A stretch of 64,000 nucleotides of DNA. It comes from Legionella oakridgensis ATCC 33761 = DSM 21215. GTDB lineage: Bacteria > Pseudomonadota > Gammaproteobacteria > Legionellales > Legionellaceae. The stretch covers positions 2,500,501 through 2,564,500 of the forward strand of contig NZ_CP004006.1 in NCBI RefSeq assembly GCF_000512355.1. Direction: 5' to 3'. Under the pieces are notes generated by a model. The model was not told where the DNA came from, did not search any database, and worked only from the letters and a program-made list of their open reading frames with translations. Positions 30,782 to 40,212 of the stretch are shown in pieces; the stretch's first letter is position 1, and every line of letters begins with the position of its first letter. The position numbers and the translations under genes were made by a program.

Positions 30782-32713
30782 ATGAATACACAAGAGTTTT
30801 TAGCCGGCTATACCCGCCGCTTTGTCGACAATAAAGAAGAAGAACTGTCTTTGGATGACTACTTGGAATTATGCCGTAATGATCCATCCGCCTATGCAAA
30901 CCCTGCCGAACGCCTGTTGATGGCCATTGGTGAACCCGAACTGGTTGATACTCGCCACGATCCGGTTTTATCTCGTATTTTTTCCAATAAAGTCATTCCT
31001 CGCTATGAAGTGTTTAGTAATTTTTATGGAATGGAAGAACCTATTGAACAAATCGTCGGCTTTCTTAAACACGCAGCCCAAGGTTTGGAAGAAACAAAAC
31101 AAGTCTTGTATTTATTAGGACCGGTGGGTGGCGGCAAATCGTCCTTGGCAGAAAAATTAAAAGACTTGATGCAAAAAGTTCCTTTTTATGCCATTAAAGG
31201 CTCTCCAGTTTTCGACTCTCCCTTATCACTCTTTAATGCCGATGAAGACGGTGAATTACTTTTTGAACGTTATGGCATTCCCAAACGTTGTCTTCGTTAC
31301 GTCCTGTCCCCTTGGGCTATTAAAAGATTGCATGAGTACAATGGTGATATCAACCAATTCCGCGTTATTAAAGTTAAGCCGTCACGCATCAAACAAATTG
31401 CTGTGGCCAAGACAGAGCCTGGTGACGAAAACAACCAGGATATTTCTTCTTTGGTTGGTAAAGTAGACATTCGTAAATTGGAAGAATTTTCCCAGGATGA
31501 CCCAGATGCCTACAGTTATTCAGGAGGATTGTGTCGCGCCAATCGCGGCTTGCTTGAATTTGTAGAAATGTTTAAAGCGCCCATCAAAGTCTTGCACCCT
31601 TTATTAACCGCAACCCAAGAAGGGAATTATAATCCCACGGAAGGCTTATCAGCCATTCCTTTTGAAGGGATTATTCTTGCTCACTCAAATGAAGCGGAAT
31701 GGCAGTCATTTCGTAATAATAAGAATAACGAAGCCTTTATTGATCGTATTAATATCGTCAAGGTACCTTATTGCTTAAGAGTATCGGAAGAAATCAAAAT
31801 CTATCGCAAACTCATTGATAACAGTTCGCTTATGAGCGCACCATGTGCCCCTGGAACTCTGGATATGCTGGCACAATTTTCGGTACTAACCCGTTTGAAA
31901 GAGCCACAAAACTCAAGCATTTACTCCAAATTACGGGTATATAATGGCGAGAGCCTAAAAGACACCGACCCTAAAGCAAAATCCTATCAAGAATACCGCG
32001 ATTTTGCCGGTGTAGACGAAGGGATGAATGGCATATCCACTCGCTTTGCTTTTAAAATCTTGTCAAAAGTATTTAATTTTGACCATTTGGAAATAGCCGC
32101 CAATCCTGTGCATCTGCTCTATGTGTTGGAACGTCAAATTGAACAAGAACAATTCCCGCAAGAGTTGCATGAAAAATACTTGTCATTCATTAAAGAATTT
32201 TTATCGCCCAAATACGTGGAATTTATCGGTAAGGAAATTCAAACGGCTTACCTGGAATCCTATTCTGAATATGGACAAAACATTTTTGACCGCTACATCA
32301 CGTATGCAGACTTCTGGATTCAAGATCAAGATTACCGTGACCCTGATACTGGTGAGATTTTTGACCGCAGCGCGCTCAATTCAGAACTGGAAAAAATTGA
32401 AAAGCCGGCAGGCATATCGAATCCCAAAGATTTCCGTAATGAAGTCGTGAACTTTGTATTACGAGCACGTGCCAATAACAGCGGGCATAATCCCAAATGG
32501 AACAGTTACGAAAAATTGCGTACGGTGATAGAGAAAAAAATGTTTACCAACACCGAGGACTTGCTTCCTGTCATTTCCTTTAATGCCAAAGCGTCTGAAG
32601 AAGACAGGAAAAAGCACGAGGAATTTATTGCACGTATGGTGGATAAAGGCTATACCCCAAAACAAGTTCGATTGCTCTCTGAATGGTATTTACGAGTACG
32701 TAAATCGCAATAA
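30782..32713 (+). CDS. prkA: PrkA family serine protein kinase (YeaG)
   Basis: PrkA/YeaG is an AAA+ domain protein joined to a kinase-like C-terminal domain. In enterobacteria it is linked to nitrogen starvation and stationary-phase adaptation. The 643-aa protein has Walker A LLGPVGGGKSSLAEKL near residue 108, a long ATPase middle including GLLEFVEMFKAPIKVLHPLL, and the PrkA C-terminal domain from about residue 390. AAGGGG lies just before the ATG. It heads a three-gene operon with yeaH (14 bp downstream) and spoVR. Confidence 0.96.
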   Translation: MNTQEFLAGYTRRFVDNKEEELSLDDYLELCRNDPSAYANPAERLLMAIGEPELVDTRHDPVLSRIFSNKVIPRYEVFSNFYGMEEPIEQIVGFLKHAAQGLEETKQVLYLLGPVGGGKSSLAEKLKDLMQKVPFYAIKGSPVFDSPLSLFNADEDGELLFERYGIPKRCLRYVLSPWAIKRLHEYNGDINQFRVIKVKPSRIKQIAVAKTEPGDENNQDISSLVGKVDIRKLEEFSQDDPDAYSYSGGLCRANRGLLEFVEMFKAPIKVLHPLLTATQEGNYNPTEGLSAIPFEGIILAHSNEAEWQSFRNNKNNEAFIDRINIVKVPYCLRVSEEIKIYRKLIDNSSLMSAPCAPGTLDMLAQFSVLTRLKEPQNSSIYSKLRVYNGESLKDTDPKAKSYQEYRDFAGVDEGMNGISTRFAFKILSKVFNFDHLEIAANPVHLLYVLERQIEQEQFPQELHEKYLSFIKEFLSPKYVEFIGKEIQTAYLESYSEYGQNIFDRYITYADFWIQDQDYRDPDTGEIFDRSALNSELEKIEKPAGISNPKDFRNEVVNFVLRARANNSGHNPKWNSYEKLRTVIEKKMFTNTEDLLPVISFNAKASEEDRKKHEEFIARMVDKGYTPKQVRLLSEWYLRVRKSQ

Positions 32714-32727
32714 AGGTGTAAGTCATC

Positions 32728-33995
32728 ATGAGTCAGTTGATTGACAGACGACAAAATGCAGGTAAGAAAAGCACCGTGAATCGCCAACGCTTCCTGCGTC
32801 GTTATAAAAATCATATCAAACGTGCGGTATCTGATGCAGTTGGCCGGCGCAGTATTACTGAAATTGATCAAGGCGAACAAATTTCCATTCCGGCCAAAGA
32901 CATTTCAGAGCCGCATTTTCGCCACGGACAAGGTGGGCAAGTAGAGCGCGTGTTACCTGGTAACGATGAATTCATTACCGGGGATAGAATCAAACGTCCT
33001 TCCGGCGGCGGCAGTGGGGGTGGTGGCGGCAGCCAAGCCAGCGATAGTGGAGAAGGAGAAGATGACTTTGTCTTTCAATTAACTCGTGAAGAATTCCTGG
33101 AATTATATTTTGAAGACTTGGAACTTCCTGATTTAGTTAAAAAAGAACTGGCTCGCATAAATACCTTTAAATCCATACGTGCAGGCGTCACTAGCAGTGG
33201 TACTCCCACCAATATTAACGTACTGCGCTCCATGCGGCAGGCAACAGCCAGACGAATCGCATTAGCTTCGCCCTACAAACGTCAACTACGTCTTGCGGAA
33301 AAAGAACTTGAACACTTGCAACAATCTGCCGCCCCTGAACAGCTTGAGGTTCTACGTCTGCAACGCGACATCGAATTTCTGAAAAAGAAGATCCGCGCGG
33401 TTCCTTTCATTGATACCTTGGATTTACGCTATAACAATCGTATTCGTGTTCCTGTGCCATCCACACAAGCCGTCATGTTTTGCATCATGGATGTCTCAGG
33501 CTCGATGGATGAGCCTAAAAAAGACATTGCCAAACGTTTCTTTATATTGCTTTATCTTTTTCTTACCAGAAACTATGAAAAAATTGAATTAGTTTTCATT
33601 CGCCATCACACGTCAGCCAAGGAAGTCAATGAAGAAGACTTTTTTATTCTCGCGAAACGGGTGGTACAGTCGTGTCCAGTGCTCTGGAATTATTAAGCAG
33701 CATCATCGAAACACGTTATAATCCTTCCGCTTGGAATATATACGTTGCCCAAGCTTCCGATGGCGACAATTGGAATGCAGACTCGCCTTATTGTCTGGAA
33801 TTATTGCAAGAAAAAATCATGCCTCTCTTGCAATATTTTGCCTACATTGAAATTATGCCTCGTCATCATCAAAGCTTGTGGGAAGTCTATCAGCAGATAC
33901 ATAAGAAATATTCCAATTTTGCAATGGAAAACATCGATGACGTCGCCGATATTTATCCGGTATTTCGGGAATTATTTAAAAGGAAGACGGCATGA
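32728..33995 (+). CDS. yeaH: YeaH/YhbH family (DUF444) protein, broken by a one-base frameshift
   Basis: YeaH is the usual partner of PrkA and carries a von Willebrand A-like domain ([15 protein letters not shown], a MIDAS-like motif). A glycine-serine linker lies at about residues 92-104. The N-frame (322 aa) and C-frame (107 aa) join at the T6 run 33640-33645. One added T gives [19 protein letters not shown], matching the family, and a 422-aa protein, close to the usual length. The stop overlaps the spoVR start (ATGA). Sequencing error is likely, since both halves are well conserved. Confidence 0.9.
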
Positions 33996-35512
33996 GGAAA
34001 GAACCATTATCACGAGGCGCAGAATGGACCTTTGATTTAATCCAGGATTATGATCGCGAAATCGCGCGAATTGCCAAAGAATTCAAGCTTGATACGTATC
34101 CCAATCAAATCGAAGTGATTTCGGCCGAGCAAATGATGGATTGCTATGCTTCTGTTGGCATGCCAATAGGTTACCACCACTGGTCTTTTGGTAAGCATTT
34201 TGTTGGCGTAGAAAAAAGTTACCAGCGTGGAGAAATGGGACTTGCTTATGAATTGGTGATTAACTCCAATCCCTGCATCGCCTATTTAATGGAAGAAAAT
34301 AGCATGACCATGCAGGCACTGGTAATAGCCCATGCTTGCTATGGGCATAATTCTTTTTTTAAGAACAATTATCTATTCAAAATGTGGACATCCGCTGATG
34401 CCATCATTGATTATCTTGTCTTTGCCAGAAACTATATTAGTGAATGTGAAGAGCATCATGGCATCGATGAAGTGGAAGCCATTTTGGATGCTTGTCATGC
34501 CTTAATGAATTACGGGGTGGATCGCTACAAACATCCAGCAACCTTATCCATTCAGGAAGAAAAAATCCGCCAACAAAACCGGGAAGTGTATTTACAGTCT
34601 CAAGTGAACGAATTATGGCGTACTATCCCGCGTAGTAAGGAAGTCGCACAAAACCGCTCACAGCAGCGGTTTCCCGCAGAACCTCAGGAAAATATCCTTT
34701 ATTTTATTGAAAAAAACGCGCCCTTGCTTAAACCCTGGCAACGGGAAATTGTGCGGATTGTGCGCAAAATCGCCCAATATTTTTATCCACAGGGTCAAAC
34801 TAAAGTCATGAATGAAGGCTGGGCTTGCTTTTGGCATTACACGTTACTGCATGCTCTGTATGACGAGGGCTTGGTCACGGATGAGTTTATGCTGGAAGTA
34901 TTGCAAAATCACACCAACGTCATCATGCAGCCTCCGTATAATAGCCCTTATTATTCAGGCATCAATCCTTACACGCTTGGCTATCATATGATGCAAGACA
35001 TCAAACGCATCTGCGAGAATCCCTCAGATGAAGACAAACAATGGTTTCCTCATCTGGCTAACAGCAATTGGCTAACCAGCCTCGATACTGCCATGCGTAA
35101 TTTTAAAGATGAGAGCTTTATTGCTCAATACCTGTCACCGCGCGTCATTCGCGACTTGAAATTATTTCACATTATGGATGATGACCGCAATCCGGAGCTA
35201 ATCATTGGCGCCATTCACAATGAACAAGGTTATCAACTGATTCGTGAAGCTTTATCAAGGCAGTACAATTTGGGTAATCTGGAACCAAATATTCAAATTT
35301 ATTCTGTCAATTTGGAAGGTGATCGGACATTAACGCTGCAATACACTCAACAAAACCGAATCCCTTTAGGAAATACAACCCAGGAAGTATTGAAACATTT
35401 ACATACTTTATGGAAATTTCCTATCATCCTGCAAACCATCGATATCGGTGGCCAAGTAATAGCCGAGCAACATTGCCCGCCAACGGCTAACCACAAACCG
35501 GAACATGATTAA
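33992..35512 (+). CDS. ycgB: SpoVR family protein (YcgB)
   Basis: A SpoVR/YcgB family member of 506 aa, named for a Bacillus spore-cortex gene but widespread in non-sporulating bacteria as the third member of the prkA-yeaH operon. Family stretches are visible: [20 protein letters not shown] near residue 61, [12 protein letters not shown] near residue 112, and [20 protein letters not shown] near residue 270. The molecular role is unresolved. The start overlaps the yeaH stop by four bases, so the three genes are probably regulated together in stress or stationary phase. Confidence 0.95.
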   Translation: MRKEPLSRGAEWTFDLIQDYDREIARIAKEFKLDTYPNQIEVISAEQMMDCYASVGMPIGYHHWSFGKHFVGVEKSYQRGEMGLAYELVINSNPCIAYLMEENSMTMQALVIAHACYGHNSFFKNNYLFKMWTSADAIIDYLVFARNYISECEEHHGIDEVEAILDACHALMNYGVDRYKHPATLSIQEEKIRQQNREVYLQSQVNELWRTIPRSKEVAQNRSQQRFPAEPQENILYFIEKNAPLLKPWQREIVRIVRKIAQYFYPQGQTKVMNEGWACFWHYTLLHALYDEGLVTDEFMLEVLQNHTNVIMQPPYNSPYYSGINPYTLGYHMMQDIKRICENPSDEDKQWFPHLANSNWLTSLDTAMRNFKDESFIAQYLSPRVIRDLKLFHIMDDDRNPELIIGAIHNEQGYQLIREALSRQYNLGNLEPNIQIYSVNLEGDRTLTLQYTQQNRIPLGNTTQEVLKHLHTLWKFPIILQTIDIGGQVIAEQHCPPTANHKPEHD

Positions 35513-35679
35513 ATTATAGATTGCCTTGTCTATTCAATGAACAGCACTCATTAATACATCGCCTGTGGATCCATTAAAAATGGCAGTAATAAACTGTACG
35601 TTTTAAACCCTAGTTGTTCACTTAAGCCTTTTGCCATTCCCGGTGCCATCAACTGTGATACAGCATACTCACATTTTAA

Positions 35680-36725
35680 GTAACTCCCCACGTCATCCCG
35701 AGTGCAGCGAGGGATCTGCCTGCAGTGGCACAATTTTTAAAGTAGCGATGGATACAAATCGTTCCATTCAGGATTCAATGCATTAATCAAATCATGCTTC
35801 TTTTTTCGAGACCACCCTTTGATTTGTTTTTCTCGCTCAATAGCCATGACGATGCCTGAACAAACTTCAAAATAAACCAGTCGATCCACATGCAACCATT
35901 GTGTTTTTCCGGCCACACGAAACCCTGTTTCATCCAGGTTTTTTACGGCAGCAGTTTTGACTGCAGACAATACCGATTCTTCAAATGATGCCAATGTATC
36001 AAAGGCAATCCGGTTATATCCAGTCCGTGTTGCAGTAGCCAGTTGAATTCCGTACAGGTCATAAAACAACTGTTGCAGCCTGTCTTCTGGAATAAAATGC
36101 TGATATTGATAATACACGCTCCAACTACGAATAACTTCACCGTATTGGACAGGGGCAAGAACACCTGCAGGAAATGCTGCTGTTATCGTTTTATTACAGC
36201 ACTCGCAATATTTTACTTCAACCTGATGTTCCGTGACTTCAATTTTGGGTAGTGGAATATCAAAAACCTGGCGCTTCACAATTCCAATCACCGGCGTTGA
36301 AAGTAATGAACCATAACAATCCGGGCATGTTAGCAATACATGGTTTTTGACAATATCTGGTGATTTAATCTGTTTTAACGTTTCGCCCTTGTGGCCTTTT
36401 GGCCACCACTGTTACGTTTCCCATTTTCACGTAGTGATGTCGTACGGCGTAGTTTGCCTAACCCGTCACTTGACGGGGGGCTTTGAGCTGTTGCTGCTAT
36501 TCTTGTTCAGTCGTTTTTCCAGCTCTGCTATTTGTGCAGCTTGCTGTTCTACGATTTTTTCCAGTTCAGCAATCTTTGCCAAAAGCGTTGTGATGATTTG
36601 TTCATGGTCTTTCATGCAGCTATTTGATCATAACCGCATAATTTTTCAAGTGTTTTTTACATTAATTTAATACCTGCCAGTTGCTGGAGATCCCTCGCTG
36701 CACTCGGGATGACGTGGGGAGTTAC
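35680..36725 (-). mobile_element. IS66-type element, 1,046 bp, with 38-bp terminal repeats and 8-bp duplication
   Basis: The two ends (35680-35717 and 36688-36725) are perfect 38-bp inverted repeats starting GTAACTCCCCACGTCATCCC and continuing GAGTGCAGCGAGGGATCT. IS66 ends commonly begin GTAA. The flanks carry an 8-bp direct duplication, TTAAAATG on the coding strand (35672-35679 and 36726-36733), the size IS66 elements produce. The element holds only a damaged tnpC fused to a GIY-YIG fragment, with no tnpA or tnpB, so it must have been moved in trans or decayed after insertion. Confidence 0.88.
35737..36615 (-). pseudogene. IS66 transposase TnpC fragment fused to GIY-YIG nuclease C-terminus
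   Basis: From ATG 36615 the frame gives a coiled-coil start (MKDHEQIITTLLAKIAELEK) and NKNSSNSSKPP, typical of IS66 TnpC. An extra C (plus-strand G6 run 36475-36480) breaks the frame, and a missing G near 36395 restores it before HKGETLKQ. A zinc-finger-like CPDC ... CECC pair follows, then the first catalytic Asp in LDETGFRV. At about 35890 the protein switches without a stop to RLVYFEVCSGIVMAIEREKQ and KGWSRKKKHDLINALNPEW, the end of a GIY-YIG (UPF0213-type) nuclease, ending LYPSLL. The rest of the DDE domain and the GIY-YIG catalytic half are absent, so neither activity is expected. Confidence 0.82.
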
Positions 36726-37519
36726 CATTTTAAAGTCATTGCTTCCTTGATTACATGCTGAGCAAGCGCAGTACATAAACCGTGTTTTTGAAATCTGGCC
36801 AGCGTCGCACCATTGTATAAGCCAACAGTTTGGCCATCGGTATACGTGGTTAAGGTGGACACAGGCTCTCCCTCGTAATACCCTAGGTAATATTTAAACT
36901 TTCCCTGGGGACCATAAGATTTATACATATCTTTGAAATCCATTTTAATGGACTCAGATAATTGAAACACTTCACACAGGATAGTTAAAAACAGCTCGTA
37001 TTCCTTATGAGTATTAACTGCTCTTACTTTAATTTTATCGTTAACGGTAGTGAATGTTACCTCGTCTAATTTGGCAGCTATTCCTAAGAAATCCCCTAAA
37101 GAATGAAATCCTTTTGCCTCTAAATCGGTTTTGATTGCAGCAGGAATGGGCTGATTGCTGAATCCACCACCAAACAAAGGGCCGTCTTTTAACCGTGTAA
37201 AAATCAATGAGCGCTTGCAAATCATCCTTTATGAAGGATTGCGAATTTTTATAATTATTAAATAAGCCATTAAAAAACGGGAACTCACAACCGCTAAAAT
37301 AGAAAAGAGAACCACCTATATCTTCGATTCCCGAACCTTCATGAGAAGAATGTTGCACGGCAATGCTCATCACGTCAATTAAATTATCAATGATGGCTGC
37401 AGAAATAGCTTGATTTATCACGGTTAATCCTGTGCTTTTACAAAAAAATGGATTTTAGCGGCAATATCCAAGCTTGCAAATCCCCTATCCATTTAGCTGC
37501 TCAAGAAGCCCTACTACGC

Positions 37520-38733
37520 TTATGCCGCAGCAAGCTCAATGGCAAAGGCAAGACCCAATCGAGTAAAATTGGTCATATGCTCAAGATTGAGTAAATCCAG
37601 CGTATCCGAAGGTGTATGAATGTAAGGGTTATGTGCTTCAAAACTGGTTTCACAGGGAAATGCCGCCGGAATACCAGCCTCCGTCCAGGATGCATGATCA
37701 CTGCAGCCATAGCCACATTTGGAATAGGCAACAGGAACATTTATGTATACTTGAATCAGCTTAGTCATAAAAGCACTTAACTCTTTATCAGTGTAATCCT
37801 TAAAAACCCAGATGGTCTTATCCTCGGGTTGATTGCGAAAACCAGTCATATCAAATTGAATGGCTGCATGCACTGGAATGGCATGATTTAGAAAATAGCG
37901 TACCACCTGTTGGGAGCCAACCAAGCCTTGTTCTTCAGCGGCGTACCAAATAATATAAATAGGACGCTGTAATTTAAAGTCTGAAGCCAACAAAACACGC
38001 GCCACTTCCATCGCCGTTGCGGAACCACTGCCATCATCGCCGGCACCAGGCATTCGTTCGTGCTCATGTTCGCCAAGTGTATCCATATGAGCACCAAGAA
38101 TTACGGCCGGCGCCTGAATATCCTTCCCAATCACGGTAACCAACGATGGTTGTCTATAACGCCCACCACTTGTCACAAAAAAGTTTGTGTGTCTTCTCGC
38201 CCATACGTGACGGCTAACCGTTCAAATTGCTCTTTCAACCAATGAGCAGTTTGCACTCCACTTTTTTGAGTCGCTGAGCGATTGGTAAACGTTGTCATTT
38301 GCGTCAAAGTATCCCAGAGATTATCCGCTTGGATTGTTTTTAATGCTTGTCGCACTATTTTCCGATGACCAATGGAGTACTTTTTGGCCGTAGGAGATGC
38401 CAAAGTGGCAACGGCCGGTTTTTGCAACAAGCCTGATGCCATTTGTTGTCGACCTTCGAAAGATAATTCATGAAAACGATGGCTAATATTCATAAAGCGC
38501 CCACAATGAACTTGATGCGCAAGTCGACTGACTTTATCGACCTCATTTGCCGGAACTTCCAAGATTTTAAAGGCGCGATCTTCTGCAAGCACAGCATAAC
38601 CGGGCGACAATTCGGATGCCAGGCAGTGCGGAACTTGTATTTGCTCAACGGCAGGTGCAGCCTCAGCAACCCATTGGGAACCCCATAAAACGCCACCAAT
38701 TAACCCAGCTATCCAATGTACTTTAGACATCAT
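37520..38733 (-). CDS. secreted M28 aminopeptidase, LapA-like, frameshifted
   Basis: This is a zinc aminopeptidase of the M28 family with an N-terminal signal peptide (hydrophobic core about residues 7-20, likely cleavage after AEA). Metal and catalytic residues are visible in LGAHMDT, GAGDDGSGSATAMEVA, YAAEEQGLVGS, QFDMTGF and CSDHASWTEAGIP. The first frame stops after TQTFL at a run of six T (plus A6 38177-38182). One added T gives TQTFFVTSGGRY and a 404-aa protein. In L. pneumophila, LapA is a type II secreted leucine aminopeptidase. The resemblance is by motif and context; orthology is not proven. Confidence 0.87.
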
Positions 38734-38876
38734 TCATCCTTATTTTTATCAGTAAATTGTTAATCATAGTCCAATGCAAGTAGAGAGCAATCTTATATGA
38801 TTCCCATCAAAATAGATACATAACTATACTTAATGTATAAATTTTTACGGATTATTAACAGATTTATTCAGCATTT

Positions 38877-38888
38877 CTTAAGCTTAAG
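38877..38888. promoter_or_regulatory. 12-bp palindrome CTTAAGCTTAAG upstream of 38933 gene
   Basis: A perfect palindrome about 45 bp upstream of the start codon, embedded in a longer stretch (roughly 38845-38930) that recurs almost unchanged before the gene at 40213. Conservation between the two copies suggests an operator or promoter element, but recent duplication could also explain it. Confidence 0.45.
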
Positions 38889-38932
38889 CAACTAAAATTA
38901 ACAGCATACACTTTACTTAAAAGGAAAATATT

Positions 38933-39940
38933 ATGGCAAAAGCTCAACAAGTTCTCAGTGAACTTAAATCTTTCATGCAAGAAAAAATCGATTCCGCACA
39001 ATCCCGCATGGATGAAGGTCTTCATGAAGACGCCCTTGAATTGCTTGTCGAAGCCCTTGATGAACATTTTAGGACAATGGGCGGACTTTCCCAAATATAT
39101 CGAGGTGGTGAAGCCGATGTTGAACAATTAAAAGTAGATGTACGTGGTTTATACGAACACGCCAAAGGGCTACAAACAACTTGTCAATCTGCATTAGCCG
39201 CTGAAGAAGAGAGTCATCAACAACGAGAAGCACTGTATGAACAAGCACATCTTGCTGCCGAAGAACGCCGGGTTGCCGAAGAGCGTGAGCGCGCACTCGC
39301 CGAAGAACGTCGGGTTGCCGAAGAGCATGAACGCGCGCTCGCCGAAGAACGTCGGGTTGCTGAAGAGCGTGAACGCACGCTCGCCGAAGAACGTCGGGTT
39401 GCTGAAGAGCGCAGGGCAGTAGAAGAGCGCAGAGCAGCGCAAGAACGTGAACGCACCACAGCCAAAGAGCGAGCAACCACCACCATCAATAAAGCCTTTG
39501 AGGAATTTCAAGGGGTAATATTTCGAGGCTTAGCCGATAATCTTTCACAACCCTCTCAAAGAAAACACGACATCTATTCTGCAGCACAAACATTGCTCAA
39601 TGACTTAAAACTTGCAACGCAGACGTATTTAAACGATCCGCTGAATCCAACTGCGCAAACAGCTTTTAAAGCAATTTGCAACGATTTAATTGAGCAATCA
39701 CTAAAAGGCGATATTGCCAAAGAACCAACGCTTGCTCAAGCTTGTCTTAAATGTTTGCAAGAGATCGTAAACGCAGTGGTTAAGTATACCGTGGGCCTGA
39801 TTCCAGGAGGGCCTCAAAGAATGTTTGCCGTTGCCGAGACAGAGACCGTCAAAGAACTTAAAGCGCTGCAAACCAAACTCAATAAAGGTGACTTAACCGC
39901 ACCTGACGTTGAACCCGAAAATTTTCGTCAAGAACTATAA
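38933..39940 (+). CDS. charged coiled-coil protein, mosaic family member 1
   Basis: A 335-aa soluble protein of unknown function. It has a helical N-terminal domain (residues 1-105), then a coiled coil built from a 14-residue repeat (AEERRVAEERERAL type, about residues 108-175, coded by 42-bp tandem repeats at 39260-39385 and beyond). The C-terminal domain of about 160 aa is almost identical to that of the next gene (TINKAFEEFQGVIFRGLADN onwards). The C-domain pattern also recurs at 41.3 and 47.8 kb. No catalytic motif is visible. A hydrophobic stretch near residues 280-295 (VKYTVGLIPGG) is short. AAAAGGAAAA precedes the ATG. Confidence 0.8.
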   Translation: MAKAQQVLSELKSFMQEKIDSAQSRMDEGLHEDALELLVEALDEHFRTMGGLSQIYRGGEADVEQLKVDVRGLYEHAKGLQTTCQSALAAEEESHQQREALYEQAHLAAEERRVAEERERALAEERRVAEEHERALAEERRVAEERERTLAEERRVAEERRAVEERRAAQERERTTAKERATTTINKAFEEFQGVIFRGLADNLSQPSQRKHDIYSAAQTLLNDLKLATQTYLNDPLNPTAQTAFKAICNDLIEQSLKGDIAKEPTLAQACLKCLQEIVNAVVKYTVGLIPGGPQRMFAVAETETVKELKALQTKLNKGDLTAPDVEPENFRQEL

Positions 39941-39960
39941 GCAAAACTTGGTTTCAATCC

Positions 39961-39982
39961 GCCCATCCTTCCTCGGATGGGC
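39961..39982 (+). terminator. hairpin after the 38933 gene
   Basis: GCCCATCC-TTCCTC-GGATGGGC is a perfect 8-bp stem 20 bp past the stop, followed by a T-containing but not T-only stretch. The same hairpin recurs after the next gene at 41101. Confidence 0.55.
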
Positions 39983-40158
39983 TATTCCTCAGTAACCTGG
40001 ATAACACAAAGCGCTATCCAGGATCAAAACGCACCGAAACTACTCCAGTAACCCAGCTCAAAACGAAGAGCAATCGTATATGCTTTTTTCAAATAAGAGT
40101 CATTATTGAACTATAAGTGCAAAAATTTACACATTCTTAACAGATTGATTCAGCATTT

Positions 40159-40170
40159 CTTAAGCTTAAG
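40159..40170. promoter_or_regulatory. second copy of palindrome CTTAAGCTTAAG, upstream of 40213 gene
   Basis: This is the same palindrome at nearly the same distance (about 43 bp) from the start codon as at 38877, within a duplicated upstream region that includes CAGCATTTCTTAAGCTTAAG and AAAATTAACAGCATACAC. Confidence 0.45.
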
Positions 40171-40212
40171 CAGCTAAAATTAACAGCATACACATTACCA
40201 AAAGGAAATATC

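Larger units (their letters stand above)
35551..37421 (-). pseudogene. GNAT-family acetyltransferase, interrupted by an IS66-type element
   Basis: The gene starts at a GTG (37421) with AGGA upstream. The first frame shifts at an A run (37199-37203); here one base must be removed to restore LIDFTRLKDGPLFGGG. The second frame has a GNAT-like YYLGYYEGEPVSTLTTYTDG and GLCTALAQHVIKEAM and stops in the inserted element. The C-terminal piece resumes at 35671 as KCEYAVSQLMAPGMAKGLSE, then LGFKTY, and ends at 35551. Removing the element and one TTAAAATG copy joins EAMTLKCEYAV in frame, for about 271 aa. The gene is therefore inactivated by transposition. The substrate is unknown. Confidence 0.85.

Noticed and set aside
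38845-38930. PmrA or CpxR binding site upstream of the coiled-coil genes
   Set aside because: The CTTAAG repeats are directly adjacent rather than spaced as in the PmrA consensus I recall, and no paired GTAAA was found. I report it only as a palindrome.
39069-39511. Long overlapping minus-strand open frames of 90-135 aa opposite the 38933 gene
   Set aside because: They are mirror images of the 42-bp repeat on the other strand. They are low-complexity (Ser/Arg, Leu/Arg or Phe-rich) and have no ribosome site or family resemblance.
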